Origin: Methylobacterium planeticum
GTDB taxonomy: Bacteria > Pseudomonadota > Alphaproteobacteria > Rhizobiales > Beijerinckiaceae
DNA length: 64,000 nucleotides
Direction: 5' to 3'
NCBI RefSeq assembly: GCF_008806345.1
Contig: NZ_VZZJ01000010.1
Location: forward strand, 1-64,000
Under the pieces are notes generated by a model. It made no database searches and was not told where the DNA came from. It saw only the letters and a program-made list of their open reading frames with translations. Each line of letters opens with the position of its first letter. The stretch's first letter is position 1. The position numbers and the translations under genes are program-made. Positions 27,546 through 36,091 of the stretch are shown piece after piece.

Positions 27546-28308
27546 GCCATCCCGGCCGCGCGCCCCGGCGGCGCGCCGCGCTTCGCCGATGCTGGCCACG
27601 ACGCGGCCGGCCGGTCATTCCCCTCGGCACGGCAGAAAGCCTTGGGCGTTCCCGAGGCGGGCCTGATGCGGGGTCTGGGATCGAGCATCGACGACGGGTC
27701 GATCGCGGAGGCCGATCGCCAGGTCCGCCGGCCGTAGGGACGGCGCCCGGCCGACGAGCCCGGCCTCCCGAACCTCGGCTTTTAGCCCGTGCCCCCGGGA
27801 CCGCCCGCGGCCGGGCGGCCCCGCTCGGCTCCCTCGCACGATCGCGCGGCTGATTCGCCCTATCCCGGGCGGCGATCGCCGCCGATCGCGGCGTCGGCGC
27901 GCCGAACGCGCGCCGGACCCGCGTCCGCGCGGGCTTGATCCATAGCAAAGTTCGACGAATCCCCGCGGCACGGGCGCTCTGACCTGTGCTCGTGCGCGTC
28001 TTTCGCAGCCTGACATGTTGAGACGCTTGATCGGAAGGATGAGCGGTTTTTGCTCAAGCTTGATAAGAGCTTGCCGCTCAGGAATAGGCGCTGCCCGGCC
28101 GCGCAATTAGCGCTCCAACTGTCCGAACAACCGCTAAGAAATGCCACCCGAGACCGATCTTGCGCCGAATGGACGGCGAATTCGAGCATCCCACTCACAT
28201 TTGTCCGCGCGAAGGCCGTTCGCTCCGCTTGAAACATCTTGCCGAAATCCGAAGCTGAGCTTACGGTCGCGAAGATCATCAGCCCATCATAACAACGGCA
28301 CAGCGATC
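27546..28308. other. long intergenic region before the mucR-like gene
   Basis: No gene seen. The first half is very G+C rich. The last 350 bases have lower G+C, contain GAGCGG/CCGCTC-type complementary blocks (28,050-28,080), and are the likely promoter/leader of the mucR-like gene. MucR-family genes commonly regulate themselves from such leaders. Confidence 0.5.
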
Positions 28309-28857
28309 ATGAGTGAAACCGACACCGACAAGGCCCGTCTGATCACCCTCGCGGCAGACATCGTCTCGGCCTATGTCAGCAACAATCATGTTCAAAGCGC
28401 AGAGTTGCCGAAGCTTCTCAGCGACGTGCATGAGGCGATCTGCGGCGTGTCCACCAATGGTGCGGCCGTGGCCGATGCCGGACCGCCCAAAGCCACCCCG
28501 CAGGAGATCCGCCGCTCCGTCACGGCCGATTACCTGATCAGCTTCGAGGACGGGAAGCAGTACAAGACCCTGCGCCGGCACCTGACCCTGCGCGGTCTGA
28601 CGCCCGAGCAGTATCGCGCCAAGTGGGGCCTCGCCCCCGATTACCCGATGACCTCCCAGAGCTATTCCGAGCAGCGCTCGGAACTCGCCCGCGCCCTCGG
28701 CCTCGGCCAGCAGCGCCGCAAGGGCGCGGCGAAATCCGCCGCCGAGGACGTCGCCCGCTCCGAACCTGTCGAGCCGGAGGCCGTCGAGGCTACCGAGGCC
28801 ACCGACGCCGCACCGGAGAAGAAGCGCCGCGCGCCCCGCAAGAAGAAGGACGCCTGA
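28309..28857 (+). CDS. MucR/Ros family transcriptional regulator lacking usual zinc ligands
   Basis: A 182-residue protein. Residues 1-50 form the N-terminal oligomerisation region (LITLAADIVSAYVSNNHVQSAELPKLLSDVHEAI). Residues about 70-125 form the Ros/MucR DNA-binding domain (VTADYLISFEDGKQYKTLRRHLTLRGLTPEQYRAKWGLAPDYPMTSQSYSEQRSELARALGLG). In zinc-bound members the segment reads with Cys where this protein has Ser (LISFEDG), and the second His after RHL is absent. Zinc-free members are known in Mesorhizobium. The C-terminal 50 residues are a Glu/Ala tail ending in KKRRAPRKKKDA. It is an H-NS-like global regulator in relatives. Confidence 0.88.
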   Translation: MSETDTDKARLITLAADIVSAYVSNNHVQSAELPKLLSDVHEAICGVSTNGAAVADAGPPKATPQEIRRSVTADYLISFEDGKQYKTLRRHLTLRGLTPEQYRAKWGLAPDYPMTSQSYSEQRSELARALGLGQQRRKGAAKSAAEDVARSEPVEPEAVEATEATDAAPEKKRRAPRKKKDA

Positions 28858-29019
28858 GGCCGGCCCGTCCCGGACGCCCGGCCGAGGCCCCGGTCCGACG
28901 CCCGCGCAGATCCGTGCGCGGGCACCTCTGCGCCATGGCCTCGGCCGCCGACCCCCGCGGACCTGTGGACGGATTGTCGACAGGCGGGAAGCGGCCTGAT
29001 ACTGACCGGGCCGGCCCAA

Positions 29020-29096
29020 GACTCCGTAGCTCAGCTGGATAGAGCAGCCGCCTTCTAAGCGGCAGGTCGTTGGTTCGAGCCCAACCGGGGTCGCCA
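29020..29096 (+). tRNA. tRNA-Arg (anticodon TCT)
   Basis: A complete 77-base cloverleaf with encoded CCA. The acceptor GACTCCG pairs with CGGGGTC (one T-G pair). The D arm is GCTC-AGCTGGATA-GAGC, and the anticodon stem GCCGC/GCGGC encloses CTTCTAA with anticodon TCT at 29,054-29,056. The T stem GTTGG/CCAAC encloses TTCGAGC. Its 3' half and downstream flank recur in diverged form at 55,110-55,185. This makes it the likely integration target and left end of the island to its right. Confidence 0.95.
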
Positions 29097-29315
29097 GTCC
29101 CTTTCCCGTCGGAAAGATCGCCGGCTGGCACGATCATCCGCTTCGCGAGGATCTACCGAAGCGCGTGGTTGCAGGCAGCCGTGCGGCCGCGACCGGAGAC
29201 GCCAGCGACCGATCGGCCCCTCGCAAGGCTTTGCCGGAACCGGTCCTGCCATCGACATCACGGGCCGGGCGCGGTCCTGCAAGTCCGATCCAGCCCGGTC
29301 AGCACATCCCGCGTG

Positions 29316-29690
29316 CTAGACCGCACTCGCTATGGCGCCCACGAGTTGGACTTGACGGTAGGGCTTCGACAGGAATTTTCCGGCGTCCGGCAGGTCGCTG
29401 TCCCGCATGCCGGTCCGGCCCGAGGTCACCACGAGGCGGATCTGTGGCCAGCGCTCGGCGACGCGCGCGGCCAGGGCGACGCCGTCCATCGAGCCGGGCA
29501 TGTCGACGTCCGTGAAGAGTGCCCCGACGTCGGGCTCTCTCTCCAGCACCGCCAAGGCGCCGTCGGCGCCGTCCGCCTCGAGCACCTCGAAGCCCGCATC
29601 CTCCAGCATGTCCCGCGCGACGAGGCGGACGATGGCGTCGTCCTCGACGACGAGAACCAGGCGGTTGGCTGTCTTGAGCTTCGACATCAC
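29316..29690 (-). CDS. stand-alone response regulator receiver (CheY-like)
   Basis: A 124-residue single receiver domain: VLVVEDDAIVRLVARDML with the acidic pair, phospho-acceptor Asp in ALFTDVDMPGSMDG, switch Thr/Ser in VVTSGRTG, and Lys in FLSKPY. It has no output domain, like the SdrG/CpdR-style single-domain regulators of alphaproteobacteria. It lies just inside the left end of the second island. The kinase that once neighboured it may be the decayed one at 29,779. Confidence 0.88.
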   Translation of the reverse strand: MMSKLKTANRLVLVVEDDAIVRLVARDMLEDAGFEVLEADGADGALAVLEREPDVGALFTDVDMPGSMDGVALAARVAERWPQIRLVVTSGRTGMRDSDLPDAGKFLSKPYRQVQLVGAIASAV

Positions 29691-29778
29691 TCGGAGGGAC
29701 CACGCATCGGGAAAGGTTCCAACGATTAACCTGTGTTGAGGTTTCAGCGTCGCAATTCATTCCTGGGCGAAGGCGCCT

Positions 29779-30300
29779 TCAGGGCGATGGTGCCTCACGG
29801 TAGGCGATGAGGTCCCTGACGCGGAAGGCGTGCGCCTCCACCACGAAGGGCTGCGTCAGGATCGCCGACCCGGGCTCCGGGTGGCCGTTGGCGACCGCGG
29901 CGTTCTCGCCAGAGCCGGTGATGAACAGCATCGTCAGGGCAGGCCGGGAGACCCGCCCCGCAACTGCCATCCGGCGGCCGTACATGCCCCCCGGCAGCCC
30001 GACCTCCGTCACCGGCAGGTCGATGCCCATCTCCGCTCGCGGCACCGTCAGTCCGGAGGCGGCCTCCGCGGCCTCGACGGCGGTGCAGCCCGGACCTTCC
30101 AGAATCTCGGTGACCGGCAGGCGCATGGTCGGCTCGTCGTCGACGATCGGCACCGTCTCGCCCTAGTGCCGGGGCAGGTCGATGCACAGGGTCGTGCCCT
30201 GGCCCATCTCCGACCAGGCTCGGACCGCCGCCTCGACATCGTCAGGATGAACGATGGCGACCCAGGCCGTCCCGTCCGACGCGCCGGGTCGTGCGCCGCC
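29779..30300 (-). pseudogene. decayed hybrid histidine kinase: PAS piece, kinase end and receiver
   Basis: The receiver part (30,153 to 29,779) aligns over its whole length with the C-terminal receiver of the kinase at 30,758 (DVGLPGGMNG here reads EVGLPGGMYG). The phospho-acceptor Asp is thus Glu, and several conserved residues are changed. Just upstream in the same frame are SEMGQGTTLCIDLPRH, the last strand of a HATPase domain, and a TAG stop near 30,165. Before that lies a PAS-like HPDDVEAAVRAW joined directly to it. Most of the kinase domain is deleted, so this is a third, dead paralogue in the array. Confidence 0.75.
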
Positions 30301-30500
30301 GTCGCGGACCCGTCTTGCGCCGCCTGTCCCGCGCGATGCCGGCGCCCGGCCATGGACGGACCGCGATGCACCGGACCACGAGGCGGACGACCAAGCGGAA
30401 AGCGGGAGGGCGAACAGCCTCGATCCGGAAGCCCCGAGGCACTCCCGAAGGTGACGGCGGGCGTTCGCGCCGACGGCGGACCGTCGCGTCCGGTCGCGGC

Positions 30501-30638
30501 CTATTTGCTCTTGCCGCCCTTCTTGCCGAGCTCGGCCTGGGCGGAGGACGAGGTACGCGGGTTCGACTTGCCCTCGTGGCTCGCCTTCGCGTTCGCCTTC
30601 TTGGCCGTCGCGCTGCCGTGACCCTTCTTCGCCGTCAT
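30501..30638 (-). CDS. small Lys/Gly-rich basic protein
   Basis: A 45-residue protein (MTAKKGHGSATAKKANAKASH ... ELGKKGGKSK), rich in Lys, Ala and Gly, of the KGG/stress-induced-like kind seen in methylobacteria. GGAGG stands 7 bases before the chosen ATG; a Met at 30,653 overlaps that site. Function unknown. Confidence 0.5.
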   Translation of the reverse strand: MTAKKGHGSATAKKANAKASHEGKSNPRTSSSAQAELGKKGGKSK

Positions 30639-30757
30639 GCTCGCCTCCGTCATCACGCCCGGCAATGCCCGGACCGCTGCGGAGTTCCCGTGAGACACCT
30701 GACCGGGATCCTGCATCGCGGCACCGGTCGCCAAGCCCGTCAGGCCTGCATCCCCTC

Positions 30758-33700
30758 TTACGCCTTCAGCAACTCGCGGACGCGGGCCGCGAGCGTGTCG
30801 ACCGCGAACGGCTTGCTCAGGACCTGCATGCCCGGCTCAAGGTGACCGTTCCCGATCGCGGCGTTCTCGGCGTAGCCCGTGATGAAGAGCGTTTTCAGCT
30901 CGGGGCGGAGTGCCCGTGCCGCGTCGGCCATCTGCCGCCCGTTCATGCCCCCGGGCAGCCCGACATCCGTGATGAGCAGGTCGATGCGCACGTCGGAGCG
31001 CAGCAGCTTGAGCCCCGCGACGCTGTCGGCGGCCTCGATCACGGAATAGCCGAGATCGCCCAGCACGTCCGTCACCAGCATGCGCACAGTCGGCTCGTCG
31101 TCCACGATCAGGACCGTCTCACCGTCCTGCGCGAACGCGGCCGGCGTCCTGTCAGGGGTCCCCTCCTCGACGGGCGCGTCGCCATGGTGGCGCGGCAGGT
31201 AGAGGCACACCGTGGTCCCCTGACCGACCTCCGAATAGATCCGCACCTGCCCGCCGGACTGCCGGGCGAACCCGTAGATCATCGACAGGCCGAGGCCGGT
31301 GCCCTGGCCGATCGGCTTGGTGGTGAAGAACGGCTCGAACACGCGGGCGATCACCTCCGGCGGCATGCCGGTTCCGGTATCGGTCACGCACAGCGACAGG
31401 TACTGGCCCTCGGGCATGTCGTGGGTTCGAGCCGCCTCGCGGTCCATCCACCGGTTGGCGGTCTCGACCGTGATGCGCCCGCCCTCCGGCATGGCGTCGC
31501 GGGCGTTGATGCAGAGGTTCAGCAGCGCGTTCTCAAGCTGGCTCGGATCGACCAGTGCCGGCCACAGGCCCGCGGCGCCCACGGTCTCGACCGGGATGCC
31601 GGGGCCGACGGTGCGCTGGATCAGGTCGGCCATCCCGTCCACCAGCGCGTTCACGTTGGTCGGGCGCGGATCGAGGGTCTGGCGACGGGAGAAGGCGAGA
31701 AGCCGGTGCGTCAGGGCCGCGGCGCGCTTCGACGCGCCCTGCGCCGCCACCATGTACTTGTCGATGTCCTTCACGCGCCCCTGCGCGATGCGCGTGCCCA
31801 TCAATTCCAGGGCGCCGGAGATGCCGGCCAGAAGGTTGTTGAAGTCATGCGCGAGGCCACCGGTGAGCTGGCCGACCGCCTCCATCTTCTGGGACTGGCG
31901 CAGCTTCTCCTCGGCCTGCATCAGATCGGCCGTGCGTTCGGCCACGCGCTGCTCGAGCGTCTCGTTCAGCGCGCGCAGCGCCATGGTCGCGCGGTCGCGC
32001 TCCGCCTCGACGGCGCGCCGCTCCTCCACGTCGATGAGGACGCCCGGGAAGCTCGACGGGTTCCCGTCCGGCCCGCGATCGACGCGCCCATTTGCCTCGA
32101 TCCAGTAATACCGCCCGTCGGCACGTCGGACCCGGTACTGGTGGGCATATGCCCCGCCACGGGCGATCGCCGCCGTGATGGCGGCTGCCAGCCCTGCCTG
32201 ATCGTCGGGGTGGACGGTGGCGACGATCTGGGCGAGGGGGATGCCGTCCCTGCCGAGCGTCGGATCGAGACCGAAGGCGCGCGCGAAGCCCTCGTCCACG
32301 GCGAACCGGTCGGTGGGCAAGTCCCAGTGCCACGTCCCGATGATCGCGCCTGCCGCGAGGGCAAGCTGGACGCGCTCCACGTTGTCACGGGCGAGCGCCT
32401 CGCTGGCACGCAGCCGTTCCTCGGCATCCCGCCTCGCGGTGACGTCGCTGAACAGGATCGCGATCTGCCGGTCGGCGGGGTCACCGACGCGAACGGCCCG
32501 CACGTCGAACCAGCGCTCGAAGGCCTTGGCGTAGCTCTCGAAGGTCGCCGGCTCGCCGGTCTTCGCAACGTGCCCGTAGGTCTCGAACCAGAAGCGCTCC
32601 AGGTCCGGCGCGAACTCGGTGACCCACTTGCCGCGCAGGTTTACCCCCGCCTGCCGCTCGAAGGCCGGATTGGCTTCCAGAAAGCGATAGTCGACCGGCC
32701 GGTCCTCGGCATCGAACCGGACCTCCACGATGGCGAAGGCGGCCTCGACCGTTTCCAGGATCGTGCGGAAGCGCTCCTCGCTCGCGCGCAGGGCAGCTTC
32801 GGCCGTGCGCATCCGGGTCAGGTCGAGCATGGCGCCGATCATCCGGCAGGGCCGGCCATCGCCATCGCGGATCACGTGCCCGCGGTCGAGCACCTCGGCG
32901 TAGGAGCCGTCCGCGCGACGGAAGCGGTACTCGTCGGTCCAGGCGGTGCCGGTGCCGTCGATCACGGCGTGGATCGAGGCGCCGACGCGGGCCCGATCGT
33001 CCGGGTGGATCTGGGCGAGCCACCAATCGCCGGTCGGCTCGACGCCCTCCGGCGCATGGCCGTAGGCCTCTCCCAGGGCCTCGTTCCAGAGGATGTGGTT
33101 GGTGGCGAGGTTCCAGTCCCAGATCGCGTCGTTGGTGGCCCGGGTCGCGAGGCGGTAGCGCTCGCGGCTCTCCTCCAGGCTCCGGAGCGTCTCGCGTTCC
33201 CCGGTGCGGTCGCGCAGGATCTTGACGAAGCCGATGGCCTCGCCGCCATCCTCGCGCAGGGCCATCATCTCGCCGTTGGCCCAGAAGCGCTCGCCGCCCT
33301 TGCGCAGGTGCCAGCGCTCGTCGACGCCGCGGCCTTCGGTCAGGGCGCTGTGCATCTCCTGGGCCGGGATCCCGGCGGCGCGGTCCTCGGACGTGAAGAT
33401 CACGTCGGCGCCCTTGCCGCGGACCGCGTCGGGCGTCCAGCCGAGGATGCGCGTCGCGCCCGCGTTCCAGTTCGTCACCTGGCCATCGAGGTCCATGACG
33501 ATGATGGCGTAGTCGACGGCACTCTCGAAGATCGCCCTGTAGTGGATCTCGCTCGCCTGCACGGCGCGCTGGGCCGCCACCTCCCTGGCCTCGGTCAGGC
33601 CCGCCGAGGCGACGCCGGCGAACAGGCGGGCTGCCTGGAGGTGACGCTCCTCGAAGGCGTTCGGCCGGCTCGACTGGAACTTGAGCACGCCGACGCTTCG

Positions 33701-34615
33701 GCGGCCACGAACCACGGGCACGGTCACGCAGGAGCGCATGGCCATCCGCTCGGCCAACGCCTGGTCGACGCGCGCGTCCACCCGCACGTCGGGGATCAGC
33801 AGCGGCAGGCCAGACCGGAAGCAGGCCCCTGACAGGCTGCCTTCCAGCGGCACATGCGCGCCCTGGAAGGCGTTCAGGATGCCGGCGACCGCGCGATATT
33901 CCAGTGCCCCGCCGTCGACCAGCTCGAAGGCGCCGCCATCGGCCTCGGGCACCGCCTCCATGGCGCCGGCCACGAGAATCCGCAGGATGGCGTCGAGATC
34001 GCCGCCCGCCTCGGCGATGGCGGCCTGCGTGCGGTGGAGCGTGTCGCGCGAGCGCTGGATCGCGGCCTGCTCGGCCAGCAGTGCGTCGCGGCCGGCCAGC
34101 GCCCGCTTGAGGTCGAGCTGGCTCATCACCTGACGGGCGAGGGCCCGCAGGTCGGCCGCCTGCTCCTCCGTCAGGCCGCCGGGGCGCGGTTCGGTGTCGA
34201 TCACGCACAGGCTGCCGATGACCTGCCCCTCGGCGGTGCGCAGCGGCGCGCCGGCATAAAAGCGGATGTGGGGCTCGCCGGTGACCAGAGGGTTGGCCGC
34301 GGTGCGGGGGTCGGTCGCGAGGTCCGGGATGACCAGCAGGTCCGGCTCGGCCAGGGCGTGGGCGCAGACCGAGCTGTTGAGGTCCGTCTCGCACGGGGGG
34401 AACCCGACCCGGGCCTTGAACCATTGGCGGTCGGCCGTAACGAGGCTGACCAGAGCCACCGGCGTCCGGCACAGCCGGGTGGCCAGCTGCACGATGTCGT
34501 CGAAACCCTCTTCGGGCGGGGTGTCGAGGATGGCATAGGCGTCGAGCGCCGCGAGCCTGGGCTCGGCCAGGACGTCGGCCAGGACGTCGGGCGGGATGGC
34601 GGCTCGGGCGGTCAC
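30758..34615 (-). CDS. GAF/PAS hybrid sensor histidine kinase with C-terminal receiver
   Basis: A protein of about 1285 residues. Two GAF domains (about 20-165 and 215-375) are followed by four PAS domains (about 385-890, several with HPDD motifs) and a dimerisation helix with the phospho-His (QLTGGLAHDFNNLLAGI). The HATPase has the N box LCINARDAMP, G1 DTGTGM and G2 GTGLGLSMIYGF. A receiver (about 1170-1285) carries the acceptor in LLITDVGLPGGMNG. No membrane segment, so it is a cytosolic sensor. The GTG start overlaps the crp-like stop by GTGA, which implies coupled expression. The signal is unknown; GAF/PAS stacks often sense redox, light or small ligands. Confidence 0.9.
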   Translation of the reverse strand: MTARAAIPPDVLADVLAEPRLAALDAYAILDTPPEEGFDDIVQLATRLCRTPVALVSLVTADRQWFKARVGFPPCETDLNSSVCAHALAEPDLLVIPDLATDPRTAANPLVTGEPHIRFYAGAPLRTAEGQVIGSLCVIDTEPRPGGLTEEQAADLRALARQVMSQLDLKRALAGRDALLAEQAAIQRSRDTLHRTQAAIAEAGGDLDAILRILVAGAMEAVPEADGGAFELVDGGALEYRAVAGILNAFQGAHVPLEGSLSGACFRSGLPLLIPDVRVDARVDQALAERMAMRSCVTVPVVRGRRSVGVLKFQSSRPNAFEERHLQAARLFAGVASAGLTEAREVAAQRAVQASEIHYRAIFESAVDYAIIVMDLDGQVTNWNAGATRILGWTPDAVRGKGADVIFTSEDRAAGIPAQEMHSALTEGRGVDERWHLRKGGERFWANGEMMALREDGGEAIGFVKILRDRTGERETLRSLEESRERYRLATRATNDAIWDWNLATNHILWNEALGEAYGHAPEGVEPTGDWWLAQIHPDDRARVGASIHAVIDGTGTAWTDEYRFRRADGSYAEVLDRGHVIRDGDGRPCRMIGAMLDLTRMRTAEAALRASEERFRTILETVEAAFAIVEVRFDAEDRPVDYRFLEANPAFERQAGVNLRGKWVTEFAPDLERFWFETYGHVAKTGEPATFESYAKAFERWFDVRAVRVGDPADRQIAILFSDVTARRDAEERLRASEALARDNVERVQLALAAGAIIGTWHWDLPTDRFAVDEGFARAFGLDPTLGRDGIPLAQIVATVHPDDQAGLAAAITAAIARGGAYAHQYRVRRADGRYYWIEANGRVDRGPDGNPSSFPGVLIDVEERRAVEAERDRATMALRALNETLEQRVAERTADLMQAEEKLRQSQKMEAVGQLTGGLAHDFNNLLAGISGALELMGTRIAQGRVKDIDKYMVAAQGASKRAAALTHRLLAFSRRQTLDPRPTNVNALVDGMADLIQRTVGPGIPVETVGAAGLWPALVDPSQLENALLNLCINARDAMPEGGRITVETANRWMDREAARTHDMPEGQYLSLCVTDTGTGMPPEVIARVFEPFFTTKPIGQGTGLGLSMIYGFARQSGGQVRIYSEVGQGTTVCLYLPRHHGDAPVEEGTPDRTPAAFAQDGETVLIVDDEPTVRMLVTDVLGDLGYSVIEAADSVAGLKLLRSDVRIDLLITDVGLPGGMNGRQMADAARALRPELKTLFITGYAENAAIGNGHLEPGMQVLSKPFAVDTLAARVRELLKA

Positions 34616-35424
34616 GCGCGCGCCTCCCGGCCCTTCGACGGGCGTGGATCGGGCTGCGGCTGCGGTTCCGTCGCCTCGACGGCGACGATCTCGCCCGCCG
34701 GCGCGTAGATGGCTCCCAGCACGGTCTCGAAGTGACGGCGCACGCGGCCGTGGCACTCGCAGCAGGCCGCCTCGGTGCGCGTCCGGTCGAGCATGTGGAT
34801 GCGGCCGCGCCCGATATGGATCAGGCCCTGCCGCTGCAGCTTCGCCAGGACGCCGGTGATATGGGTGCGGCCGATCCCGAGCATGTTGCCGAGCACGACC
34901 TGGGTGACCGGCAGGGCATCGCTGCCGAGCCTGTCCTGCAGGCCCAGCAGCCAGCGCAGCACCCGCCGCTCGACCGGGTGGGCGGCGTTGCAGGCGACCG
35001 ATTGCAGCACCTGGGCGAGCAGGCAGTCGGCATAGCGCACGAACAGGTCGTTCAGGGTCGGCGAGGCCCGCTTGGCCTCCTTCAGCCGGTCCGCCCTCAT
35101 CCCCAGGGTGGGGCCCTCGACCAGCATGACGCAGCGGGTGAAGGCCGGCAGGTAGCCCTGGCTGACCACCCCGCCGATGGCGCCCTCGTGCCCGACCGTC
35201 GCGGTCTCGACGGTGCCGCCCTCGGCCAGGGGAACGACCAGGGTCGCGACCGCGCGGTCGAGGGGGAAGGTGACGTGGGAGACGTCCTGATTCACCTCGA
35301 AGAGCACGTCGCCCCGGGCATGGTCCCGGCGGCTCAGATGCGGTTCGAGCAGGGCCACGTCCTGCGGCGCGAGCGCGGCCAGGAGTAGGTTGCCCGCGAA
35401 GGGATGGCCAGCGTCGCTCGACAT
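34612..35424 (-). CDS. Crp/Fnr family transcriptional regulator
   Basis: A 270-residue protein. The cyclic-nucleotide-type effector domain covers about 15-135 (RGDVLFEVNQDVSHVTFPLDRAVATLVVPLAEGGTVETATVGHEGAIGG). A long helix follows, then a winged HTH (ALPVTQVVLGNMLGIGRTHITGVLAKLQRQGLIHIGRGRIHMLDR). The Fnr iron-sulfur Cys set is absent, but the C-terminal extension has CCECH. Members of this alphaproteobacterial subgroup often pair with hybrid kinases. Its stop overlaps the kinase start. Confidence 0.88.
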   Translation of the reverse strand: MSSDAGHPFAGNLLLAALAPQDVALLEPHLSRRDHARGDVLFEVNQDVSHVTFPLDRAVATLVVPLAEGGTVETATVGHEGAIGGVVSQGYLPAFTRCVMLVEGPTLGMRADRLKEAKRASPTLNDLFVRYADCLLAQVLQSVACNAAHPVERRVLRWLLGLQDRLGSDALPVTQVVLGNMLGIGRTHITGVLAKLQRQGLIHIGRGRIHMLDRTRTEAACCECHGRVRRHFETVLGAIYAPAGEIVAVEATEPQPQPDPRPSKGREARA

Positions 35425-35582
35425 GGGGTTGATCGTTCCAGCGTGCCGGCGCGGCCTCGCGACTGGCCGTATGGCATGGCTTCCGTCGGGCCACAATCGG
35501 GCATTTGCTCACTTTTGGACGTCAGGGCCCGCCTATGCGGCAGTGCCGGATCTGGCCAAGAGCGGAACGGGTGGGCTGTCGC

Positions 35583-35904
35583 TCAAGCCCGGGAACGCTC
35601 GGCAGGGTGTCGTGTTGGTGATGCGATGCGGCGTCCACCGTCGCGGGTGCGTGTCAGGAAGCCCGCGGTCGACACCTTGTCGACGAGGGCCGTGACCGCT
35701 TCGGCACTGCGCTGCAGCCGGGCAGCCACGGCATGGAAGGGGTTGGATCACGTCTGCCAAGGGCAGCATGACGAGGTGCTGCGGGAAGGCCAGGCCGATC
35801 TCATCGAGCAGCGGCCGATCGGCTCGCACCACAACGTTCATCATGGCTTTGAGCGCGAAGCAGGGTCGGTCCTCCAGGCACAGTCTGGACTTATTCGAAT
35901 TCAT
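35583..35904 (-). pseudogene. ohrR: OhrR-type (MarR family) peroxide regulator, frameshifted
   Basis: From ATG 35,904 the frame reads SRLCLEDRPCFAL, then MMNVVVRADRPLLDEIGLAFPQHLVMLPLADV. This matches the OhrR N-terminus with its reactive Cys in LCLEDRPCF. Near 35,747 the similarity jumps to another frame (FHAVAARLQRSAEAVTALVDKVSTAGFLTRTRDGGRR), which is the recognition helix and start of the wing. The frame ends at TGA 35,585-35,583, so the C-terminal dimer helices are missing. It is divergent from the catalase-family gene, the expected place for its regulator. Confidence 0.75.
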
Positions 35905-36091
35905 TGCGACAACGTCATGCAACTCTGAAAGACCCACGCGCGAACGAACCAGCCAGCTCACGGAGATTTCGGGTCGGCCAAACTCAGCGGTCCACCCGGG
36001 CAGGCGCGGCGTCCCGGTCGGGACGACCTTCAATGCCCAAGGCGGTGACCGCGGTTTTCGCCGTCTCAATCCCAACCCATCAGGAAGTCCC

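Noticed and set aside
30665..33832. Antisense frames of 1055 and 675 codons opposite the two hybrid kinases (30,665-33,832 and 37,619-39,646)
   Set aside because: Their amino-acid composition (Arg/Gly/Leu/His with no segments of known folds) is that of reverse-complement shadows.
34616..35512. N-terminal extension of the hybrid kinase through the crp-like gene
   Set aside because: The extension is the shifted frame of crp with Arg/Pro/Gly bias; homology starts with the GAF domain after the GTG at 34,615.
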